This document shows, piece by piece, positions 16,179-21,823 of a stretch of 21,823 nt of DNA. The stretch spans positions 1 through 21,823 of the forward strand of contig WFRA01000285.1 of NCBI GenBank assembly GCA_015486775.1. Direction: 5' to 3'. Positions within the stretch are counted from its first letter, which is position 1; each line of letters opens with the position of its first letter. Source of the DNA: Kiritimatiellales bacterium. GTDB lineage: Bacteria; Verrucomicrobiota; Kiritimatiellia; Kiritimatiellales; Pontiellaceae. The notes beneath the pieces are model-generated. The model did not search any database. It was given only the letters and a program-made list of their open reading frames with translations, and had not been told where the DNA came from. The translations under genes and the position numbers were made by a program.

Positions 16179-16784
16179 ATGCCCAAACTTGTTTCCATAG
16201 ATGTAGCGGAACCCCGTCCGGAGGATCTGGAGCGGGCATGCCACGTTCTCGCACAAGGAGGCTTGGTGATTGTCCCCACAGAAACCGTCTACGGCATTGC
16301 CTGCGATCCCTCCGTTCCGGGTGCCCTGGAAAAAATCGCCACCGCCAAAGGGCGCGACGACAACAAGCCCATCGCCCGGCTCGTGGCTGGAACCGATCAG
16401 GTAAAGGCGGTTTCCAAACATTGGAACCCCGGCCTCCAGGCGCTGGCCGATGCCTACTGGCCCGGACCGCTGACCCTCGTGCTGGAGACTTCCGAAGGTT
16501 GGACAGGCTTCCGCGTACCGGATCATCCCGTCGCGCTCGCGCTGGCCAAACGTTGCAACCTGCTCGCACTCACCAGCGCCAACCCCAGCGGCGAACCCGA
16601 CACCACAACCGCCGCCGAAGCCATGGCCGCCATCGAAGTCGACCTCGCGATCGACAGCGGCCCCGCCAAAGCCGGGATCCCCAGCACCGTCGTGAAGGTG
16701 GATGGTCCAACCCTCCAATGCCTCCGCGAAGGTGCCATCCCTTTCGCCGAAGTGGAATCCATTTTCAAAAGAGGCCGCCCATGA
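16179..16784 (+). CDS. tsaC: L-threonylcarbamoyladenylate synthase (TsaC/Sua5/YrdC family)
   Basis: It makes L-threonylcarbamoyladenylate from threonine, bicarbonate and ATP, the first step of the t6A37 tRNA modification. The 201-residue length is the short TsaC form, lacking the Sua5 C-terminal domain. Visible motifs are PTETVYGI (33-40), KGRDDNKPI (57-65), the WPGPLTLVL strand, SANPSG (133-138) and PSTVV (169-172). It begins 16 bases after the transporter stop. Its stop overlaps the next start by 4 bases (ATGA), so it is coupled to the phosphatase gene. The order tsaC, ywlE-like, rpiB, glyA is that of Bacillus subtilis. Confidence 0.95.
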   Translation: MPKLVSIDVAEPRPEDLERACHVLAQGGLVIVPTETVYGIACDPSVPGALEKIATAKGRDDNKPIARLVAGTDQVKAVSKHWNPGLQALADAYWPGPLTLVLETSEGWTGFRVPDHPVALALAKRCNLLALTSANPSGEPDTTTAAEAMAAIEVDLAIDSGPAKAGIPSTVVKVDGPTLQCLREGAIPFAEVESIFKRGRP

Positions 16785-17239
16785 AAAAAATCCTGTTTGT
16801 CTGCACCGGAAACACCTGCCGTAGCCCGATGGCCGAGGCGCTTTTCCGCAAGCGGATTGGGGAGGGAACGGAGTGGCAGGCCGACTCCGCCGGGCTCTAT
16901 GCCGCCGCCGGATCGCCCGCCAGCTCCAACGCCGTCCAGGCCTTGGAAGAATTGGGGATCGACCTCTCCGGCCACCGCAGCAAATTCCTCGATCCAGAGC
17001 TGATTGACGAGGCCGACCTGATCGTTTCCATGACGGAGGGGCACCGTTTCGATATTCTCCAGAACTTCCCGGAGGTTGGGAATAGAGTTTGCTTGATTAA
17101 ATCCTTCGGAACGGGGAAGGTGCCCGCCGATATTTCCGACCCGTTCGGCGGGTCGCTCGATATTTATAGGCAAACGCGCGACGAAATCGACCGAGCCATT
17201 TCCGACCTGGTTCTTTTTCTCCGTGCGGAAAACCACTAA
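16781..17239 (+). CDS. Low-molecular-weight phosphatase of the YwlE (protein-arginine phosphatase) type
   Basis: This 152-residue cytosolic LMW-PTP-fold phosphatase has the P-loop CTGNTCRS at residues 8-15 (nucleophile C8, R14). The general-acid region is [18 protein letters not shown]. The threonine after CTGN marks B. subtilis YwlE, where it confers specificity for phosphoarginine. Classical tyrosine phosphatases carry isoleucine there (CxGNICRS). The DPFGGSxDIYxQTRDE stretch is also very close to YwlE. It may therefore be a protein-arginine phosphatase, or a small-molecule or rpiB-linked phosphatase of the same subfamily. It overlaps tsaC by 4 bases and precedes the rpiB-glyA fusion by 17. 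No arginine kinase (McsB) is in the window. Confidence 0.9.
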   Translation: MKKILFVCTGNTCRSPMAEALFRKRIGEGTEWQADSAGLYAAAGSPASSNAVQALEELGIDLSGHRSKFLDPELIDEADLIVSMTEGHRFDILQNFPEVGNRVCLIKSFGTGKVPADISDPFGGSLDIYRQTRDEIDRAISDLVLFLRAENH

Positions 17240-17256
17240 CCACAGAGGATTGTTTT

Positions 17257-18936
17257 ATGAAAATCGCCATTGGATCGGACCATGGGGGCTATGCCCTGAA
17301 AACCCGCGTTGTGGAGCTTTTGCTCGGAAAAGGGATCGTTGTCGAGGATCTGGGTTGCGACGGCACCGACTCGGTCGACTATCCGGACTATTCCGCCGCC
17401 GTGGCCGAAAAGGTTTCCAATGCGGAGGTCGACCAAGGCATCGTAATCTGCACCACCGGCATCGGGGTGGGCATCACCGCCAACAAGTTTCCGCGCGTGC
17501 GCGCCGCGCTCTGCCTCAATGCGGACATGGCCGCGTTGGCTCGCCAGCACAACAACGCCAACGTGCTCGCCCTCTCCGGAAAATACACCCAGGAAGACGA
17601 GCTCGAATCGATCCTCGACACCTGGCTCTCGTCCGAATTCGAGGGCGGACGCCACGAACGTCGCGTTGCGAAAATCAAGGACTATGCCTCCGAGACCGCT
17701 GGCACCATTGCCGTCTACGACACCGATCCGGAAATCTACGCCCTGCTCAAGAAAGAGGACCAGCGCCAGAAGGACAACCTCGAGCTCATCGCCTCCGAAA
17801 ATATCGTGAGCAAGGCCGTCCGCGAAGTGCAGGGCTCGCGCATGACCAACAAATATGCCGAAGGCTACCCCTCCAAGCGCTGGTACAACGGCTGCGAATG
17901 GGTCGACGAAGCCGAGCGCCTCGCCATCGACCGCGCCAAGGAAATCTTTGGTGCCGACCACGCCAACGTCCAGCCGCACTGCGGCAGCGGCGCCAACATG
18001 GGGGTCTACTTCGCCGTCCTCAACCCCGGCGACACCATCCTCGCCATGAGCCTCGCCGAAGGCGGCCACCTCACCCACGGCCACCCCATGAACTTTTCCG
18101 GACGCCTCTTCAACATTGTCCCCTACGGCGTCGACAAGGAAAACGAGCAGATCGACTATGTCCAGGTTCAAAAACTAGCCGACGAACACAAACCCAAAAT
18201 GATCGTTGCCGGTGCCAGCGCCTACTCGCGCATCATCGACTTCAAGAAGTTGCGCAAAATCGCCGACAGCGTCGGCGCCTACCTCACCGTCGACATGGCG
18301 CACATCGCCGGTCTCGTAGCCACCGGATACCACCCCAACCCTGTGCCCCACGCCGACTTCGTGACCACTACCACCCACAAGACCCTGCGCGGCCCGCGCG
18401 GCGGAATGATCCTCTGCAAAGAAAACTTTGCCGCCGACATCGATCGCCAGATCTTCCCCGGTATCCAGGGCGGCCCGCTCATGCATACCATTGCCGCCAA
18501 AGCCGTCTGCTTCCACGAAGTGCTGCAACCCGAGTTCAAGCGCTACCAGCAACAAGTCGTAAAAAATGCCCAGGCGCTCGCCCAAGCGCTGGAAGACGAC
18601 ACCATCCGCCTCGTCTCCGGCGGGACTGACAACCACCTCATGCTCGTCGATCTCTCCAAGACCGGCGTCACCGGGAAGGATGCGGCCACCGCCCTCGACA
18701 AAGCCGCCATCACCGTCAACAAAAACGGCATCCCCTTCGACACCAAAAGCCCCTTCGTCACCTCTGGCATCCGCATCGGCACCCCCGCCGTCACCACGCG
18801 CGGCATGAAAGAGCCCGAGATGGAAAAGATTGCCGGATTCATCAAGCGCGTGCTGCACAACGCCGAAAGCGAAACCGTCATTGCTCAGGTGCGCGAAGAA
18901 GTCCTCGCCCTCACGGCAAAGTTCCAGATTCCGTAG
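17257..18936 (+). CDS. RpiB-GlyA fusion: ribose-5-phosphate isomerase B + serine hydroxymethyltransferase
   Basis: This single unbroken ORF of 559 residues joins two enzymes. Residues 1-~143 are RpiB (ribose-5-P/ribulose-5-P isomerase), with SDHGG at 7-11, DYPDY at 41-45, C65 and T67 in CTTGIG, H98 in RQHNN, and the family-typical end [11 protein letters not shown]. After a linker of about 10 residues, ~154-559 is serine hydroxymethyltransferase, which makes glycine and methylene-THF from serine. It has [38 protein letters not shown] and the PLP lysine K375 in [14 protein letters not shown]. Both halves look catalytically intact. AGAGGA precedes the ATG. The genes are neighbours in Firmicutes and others, so fusion by loss of a stop codon is a simple origin. 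It links pentose phosphate and one-carbon supply for nucleotide synthesis. Confidence 0.95.
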   Translation: MKIAIGSDHGGYALKTRVVELLLGKGIVVEDLGCDGTDSVDYPDYSAAVAEKVSNAEVDQGIVICTTGIGVGITANKFPRVRAALCLNADMAALARQHNNANVLALSGKYTQEDELESILDTWLSSEFEGGRHERRVAKIKDYASETAGTIAVYDTDPEIYALLKKEDQRQKDNLELIASENIVSKAVREVQGSRMTNKYAEGYPSKRWYNGCEWVDEAERLAIDRAKEIFGADHANVQPHCGSGANMGVYFAVLNPGDTILAMSLAEGGHLTHGHPMNFSGRLFNIVPYGVDKENEQIDYVQVQKLADEHKPKMIVAGASAYSRIIDFKKLRKIADSVGAYLTVDMAHIAGLVATGYHPNPVPHADFVTTTTHKTLRGPRGGMILCKENFAADIDRQIFPGIQGGPLMHTIAAKAVCFHEVLQPEFKRYQQQVVKNAQALAQALEDDTIRLVSGGTDNHLMLVDLSKTGVTGKDAATALDKAAITVNKNGIPFDTKSPFVTSGIRIGTPAVTTRGMKEPEMEKIAGFIKRVLHNAESETVIAQVREEVLALTAKFQIP

Positions 18937-18937
18937 G

Positions 18938-18958
18938 CCGTTCCAACCCTTGGAAAGG
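18938..18958. terminator. Possible bidirectional terminator between convergent genes
   Basis: TTCCAA-CCC-TTGGAA (18941-18955) is a perfect 6-bp inverted repeat, extendable by two GC pairs after one mismatch. It fills the 24-base gap between the convergent glyA fusion and the histidine-kinase gene. T-rich flank exists only as ATTTATT on the right, so termination strength is uncertain. Confidence 0.45.
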
Positions 18959-18960
18959 AT

Positions 18961-20589
18961 TTATTCCGCAGGAATGTATTTATTGACGAGGTCGATGAGA
19001 TCCTGCCTAGCGACCGGCTTCGGAAGATAGCCGTCCATGCCGCTGTCGAGGCATTTTTCCCGGTCGCCCTTCATCGCGTGGGCGGTGAGGGCAATGACGG
19101 GAACCGTCCGGGTTGGTTCATCCATGGCGCGGATGCGGGCCGTGGCCTCGAATCCGTCCATAACCGGCATCTGGCAATCCATCAGCACCAAGTCGTAGCG
19201 GGTTTCGCCGATTTTCCGGACAGCATCTTCGCCGTTGGCGACAGTGTCGACATCGCACCCCGCCCTGCGTAGGATGGAAACAACCATTTTCTGGTTCACC
19301 TTGTTGTCTTCCGCCAGCAATACCCTGGCGTTCGGTTTGACAATGGTTTTTATCCGATCGGGTTCCGCTGGCTGGAACGAAGCCGGCCGATTGCCTTGGC
19401 GAAGGGTTATGTCGATTCGGAACTCGGTGCCGCCGTCCGGCACATCGGTCAAATCGAACCCGCCGCCGAGAAGTTCGACAAGCTGTCTTCCGACAGCCAG
19501 ATCCATGCCGGTTTTTTGGTACAGCTTCCGGAACGACTCCGCGTTGGTGCATGCGGGTTTTTCCAGGAGGGCAGCCCGCTTCTCCCCGCCAACCCCATCG
19601 CCGGTATCGGAGATCCGGAACAAAATCTCCGCGCCTTCTGCGCTTTTTTTTCGACACTCGATCTCGAGGTTCACCGAGCCTTGGTGGGTGCGTTTCAGGG
19701 CACCCCCCAAAAAGTTGCCCAGCACACGCTCCAGCAGCGCCTCGTCGCACATGACCGATAGCGGAACGTCGTGCCGACATTCGCATTTGAAGCCGAGCCT
19801 CCTTTGTTCCGCAATCAGGCGGAACCGCGCATGGAGCCGATCGCACATCAAGTGCAGATCCACAGGGGTTTCGTAAATGTCCATCTGTCCTGATTCGATT
19901 TTCGAGATATCCAGCATATAACCGATGGTTTTGAGCAGTCCGGTCGTGGATTGCAGAATGCTATCGATGCAGTTGCGTTGCTCAGGAGTCAGTTGTGTGT
20001 CGGAGATCAACTGGGCCATTCCGACAATACCGTTGAGCGCGGTGCGGATTTCGTGGCTTGTGGTAGAGAGAAACTCGCCCGCAAGCCCCATTGTTTCGGC
20101 GGCATTCAGGGTGCTGCCAATGATTTTCCCGGCATCCTCGGCCATCCGGCGGGTCTTCTCCTCCACCGGCACGGGCTCCTCCATTTCCTCATCGGCGAAT
20201 TCCCCCCCGAGGTTCAGTTTCCCATCAACCACCACCTCATGCCGATGGCCGGAGGCGGGATCCCCGGTCACGAGCGGATGCCAATCGGGAAGAGGCTTTT
20301 TTTCGTATAGAAGGCGATAGGAGCAGGTTTCGGGCATTTGGCTGATGAGGTCTGGACGATCGGCCGAAAGAACGATGCAGTCGGACATGAGCTCTTGGCG
20401 GATTTCATAGCTGGAACAGCGGCAAGGCTCCACATCGAGCAGGTAGCAAAGGGAGCCCATGCCGGCGGACTGGATCAGTGCCTCGTTTTCCCGTTTTTGG
20501 ATGCAGCATTTTCCGCATCTTGCGCACAGAGACTCCCATTCATCATGGTTCATCTCGCAGAGTTTCTTGGTTTCCCAAAAACGTGCCAT
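18961..20589 (-). CDS. Soluble hybrid histidine kinase/response regulator with an N-terminal YcgN (UPF0260)-type cysteine-cluster domain
   Basis: A 542-residue cytosolic protein with no membrane helix. Residues ~15-125 match the YcgN/UPF0260 CxxCxxCC family: C22, C25, C28, C29, then C48, C56/C58, C71, C89 and the closing KPLPDWHPLVTG motif. Residues ~165-240 are a HisKA dimerisation domain with H179 (STTSHEIRTALNG). Residues ~245-400 are a HATPase domain with a divergent N-box (GNFLGGALKRT), G1 DTGDGVGG and an altered G2 (TGMDLAVGRQL). Residues ~421-540 are a receiver domain (LLAEDNKVNQ, phospho-acceptor D471, T502, K524). No output domain is present, so phosphotransfer to another protein is expected. 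AAGGAGG at 20597-20603 sits 7 bases before the ATG. The cysteine cluster may bind metal or an Fe-S cluster and act as the sensor; that is inference. Confidence 0.9.
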   Translation of the reverse strand: MARFWETKKLCEMNHDEWESLCARCGKCCIQKRENEALIQSAGMGSLCYLLDVEPCRCSSYEIRQELMSDCIVLSADRPDLISQMPETCSYRLLYEKKPLPDWHPLVTGDPASGHRHEVVVDGKLNLGGEFADEEMEEPVPVEEKTRRMAEDAGKIIGSTLNAAETMGLAGEFLSTTSHEIRTALNGIVGMAQLISDTQLTPEQRNCIDSILQSTTGLLKTIGYMLDISKIESGQMDIYETPVDLHLMCDRLHARFRLIAEQRRLGFKCECRHDVPLSVMCDEALLERVLGNFLGGALKRTHQGSVNLEIECRKKSAEGAEILFRISDTGDGVGGEKRAALLEKPACTNAESFRKLYQKTGMDLAVGRQLVELLGGGFDLTDVPDGGTEFRIDITLRQGNRPASFQPAEPDRIKTIVKPNARVLLAEDNKVNQKMVVSILRRAGCDVDTVANGEDAVRKIGETRYDLVLMDCQMPVMDGFEATARIRAMDEPTRTVPVIALTAHAMKGDREKCLDSGMDGYLPKPVARQDLIDLVNKYIPAE

Positions 20590-20804
20590 GCCTTCCCCTC
20601 CTTAAAGTAAATCGACCCGCAGTATGGCACAAAGAAGAGGAGCGCGGCCACACGAAATATGCCTTGTTTTGCAAAGATCTTTCTCGCACAAATAAAAAAC
20701 CATGCTGGTATGGCGGAGATGGAACCGCTCATCCCCCCGCACCGCCCCGAAAATCCAAAATAGGCATTCGGCATTCGGCAATCCGTTCTGCTACATTCTG
20801 CCGC
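20590..20804. other. Divergent intergenic region between the hybrid kinase and mutL
   Basis: This 215-base gap holds the kinase's Shine-Dalgarno (CCTCCTT on the plus strand, 20597-20603), AT-rich stretches around 20655-20705 that could contain promoters, and a short heptamer repeat near mutL. No ORF, RNA gene or strong terminator is visible. Confidence 0.5.
20762..20782 (+). repeat. Heptanucleotide tandem repeat upstream of mutL, three units
   Basis: Three 7-base units at 20762, 20769 and 20776 (AGGCATT, CGGCATT, CGGCAAT) resemble the array at 14741-14775. The first unit of both arrays is identical. It ends 22 bases before the mutL start. Confidence 0.65.
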
Positions 20805-21823
20805 ATGTCCAACAAACCCGCCATCCAGCTTTTGCCCGATCAGGTAATCAATAAGATCGCCGCCGGCGAGGTGGTCGAGCGCCCGGCTTCGGTGATGAAG
20901 GAGCTGTTCGAAAACGCGCTCGATGCCGGTGCCACACAGGTGGATGTGGAGATTGTCCGGGGTGGGCGACAGCTCATTGCCATCACCGACAACGGTTGCG
21001 GGATGAATCGCGACCAGGCGCTGCTGAGCATTGAACGCCACGCCACGAGCAAGATCCGCTCCGCGGCCGACATCGAAAATATCCATACGCTTGGCTTTCG
21101 CGGCGAGGCGCTCTCGTCGATCTCGTCGGTTTCGCGCTTCACGCTCATCACCCGCCCGGAGGAGGAACTCTCCGGAACCGAGATCCAGATTGCGGGAGGG
21201 AAGTTGCTCTCCGTCGAGGATATCGGTTGCCCCGTCGGCACGCGCATGGAGATCCGCAACCTCTTCTTCAACGTCCCCGCCCGGCGCAAATTTCTACGGG
21301 CCGAGCAGACCGAGCTCTCGCACATTCGCCAGCTCTTCCTCGTCCACGCCCTCGCCCCCACCATTGGAATGAGCCTCAAGGTCGACGAGCGGATGGTCTA
21401 CCAACTTCCAATGGCTGGAAAGATGGAGGATCGGATCACTGAGCTCTACAACCACGGATTCTTCGAGCAGCTCCTGCCGCTCGACTATTCCGATGGCGAG
21501 CACGCCATCACCGGCTATGCCGGCCTGCCGCAAACCGGCCGCAGGGATCGGCAAGACCAATATATTTTCGTCAACGGCCGCCCCGCCTCCGCGCCGGTGG
21601 TCTACCACGCGCTCAACGAAGCCTACCATTCGCTCATCGCCAAAGGCCGCTATCCCGCCGTCTTCCTCTTCATCGAAATGGAGCCGTCGCTTGTCGATGT
21701 GAACGTCCACCCAACGAAAAAGGAAGTCCGCTTCCGCCGCCCCAACCAGCTGCGCGATGCCGTCCTCGCCGCCCTGCAAAAAGCCCTTTCCATCTGTACG
21801 GGCGACCTAGATGCCGCCCGTAC
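20805..21823 (+). CDS. mutL: DNA mismatch repair protein MutL (3' truncated by window edge)
   Basis: The N-terminal 339 residues of MutL, a GHKL ATPase that links MutS mismatch recognition to downstream repair. Motifs are IAAGEVVERPASVMKEL with E33 as the general base and N37 for Mg2+ (counterparts of E. coli E29 and N33), DNGCGM, GFRGEALSSISSVS, GTRMEIRNLFFNVPARRKFL, and the transducer-domain strand VDVNVHPTKKEVRF. The C-terminal dimerisation/endonuclease domain lies beyond the window, so whether this is a nicking MutL cannot be judged. The ATG has no obvious Shine-Dalgarno; the sequence just upstream is a heptamer repeat and GCTACATTCTGCCGC. It is divergently transcribed from the hybrid kinase. 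Confidence 0.96.
   Translation, partial: MSNKPAIQLLPDQVINKIAAGEVVERPASVMKELFENALDAGATQVDVEIVRGGRQLIAITDNGCGMNRDQALLSIERHATSKIRSAADIENIHTLGFRGEALSSISSVSRFTLITRPEEELSGTEIQIAGGKLLSVEDIGCPVGTRMEIRNLFFNVPARRKFLRAEQTELSHIRQLFLVHALAPTIGMSLKVDERMVYQLPMAGKMEDRITELYNHGFFEQLLPLDYSDGEHAITGYAGLPQTGRRDRQDQYIFVNGRPASAPVVYHALNEAYHSLIAKGRYPAVFLFIEMEPSLVDVNVHPTKKEVRFRRPNQLRDAVLAALQKALSICTGDLDAAR

Noticed and set aside
17680..17720. Assembly frameshift or missed stop as the cause of the rpiB-glyA fusion
   Set aside because: Both halves are in the same frame, the linker reads smoothly, and there is no ribosome binding site or near-stop codon at the junction. A sequencing error cannot be wholly excluded without reads.
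17236..18171. 311-codon minus-strand frame across rpiB-glyA
   Set aside because: Antisense shadow of a strongly conserved two-enzyme ORF. Its composition is driven by the GC-rich third positions of the sense gene.
1..21823. tRNA, rRNA, CRISPR array, insertion sequence, prophage or riboswitch
   Set aside because: No cloverleaf, rRNA-like stretch, regularly spaced repeat, transposase, integrase or known riboswitch core was seen. Gaps between genes are all under 230 bases.

Overview
The window reads as a chromosomal segment of a marine-type PVC-superphylum bacterium, most likely Kiritimatiellota (Pontiella-like). This is inferred from the moderately GC-rich sequence, a PEP-CTERM-anchored secreted protein, several paralogous secreted beta-rich proteins with a short W-x-x-G-x-x-Y type C-terminal module, and a sugar-uptake/phosphorylase cassette. 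No 16S or other taxonomic marker is present apart from a partial mutL, so the assignment is tentative. I see no mobile element, tRNA, rRNA or CRISPR array.

Region 1 (1-6800) is a carbohydrate cassette: the 3' end of an unrecognised gene, a sodium:solute symporter with an unusually large soluble insert, and a GH94-type glycoside phosphorylase translationally coupled to it. A convergent ROK-family regulator ends 7 bases away. The likely logic is import of an oligosaccharide or glycoside followed by cytoplasmic phosphorolysis under ROK control.

Region 2 (7030-10213) encodes three secreted paralogues sharing one ~165-residue domain. They combine it with three different partners: a C-terminal module, a PEP-CTERM anchor, and a GH16-like domain plus the C-terminal module. 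A strong intrinsic-terminator-like hairpin lies between the second and third genes.

Region 3 (10361-18936) is a co-directional housekeeping run. It starts with two overlapping phosphohexomutase paralogues, the first of which has lost the catalytic serine and most of the metal loop. Next come a secreted EEP-nuclease/phosphatase-fold plus GDPD fusion and an OPA-family organophosphate transporter, which together could release and import glycerol-3-phosphate or a related phosphoester. The run ends with tsaC, a ywlE-type phosphatase and a single ORF fusing rpiB to glyA. The tsaC-ywlE-rpiB-glyA order is the same as in Bacillus subtilis.

Region 4 (18961-21823) holds a soluble hybrid histidine kinase on the minus strand whose N-terminus is a YcgN/UPF0260-type cysteine-cluster domain, and, divergently, the 5' part of mutL.

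The strongest candidates for something undescribed are the catalytically dead phosphomutase paired with a live one, the cysteine-cluster hybrid kinase, the EEP-GDPD/OPA pair, and the domain-shuffled secreted trio.
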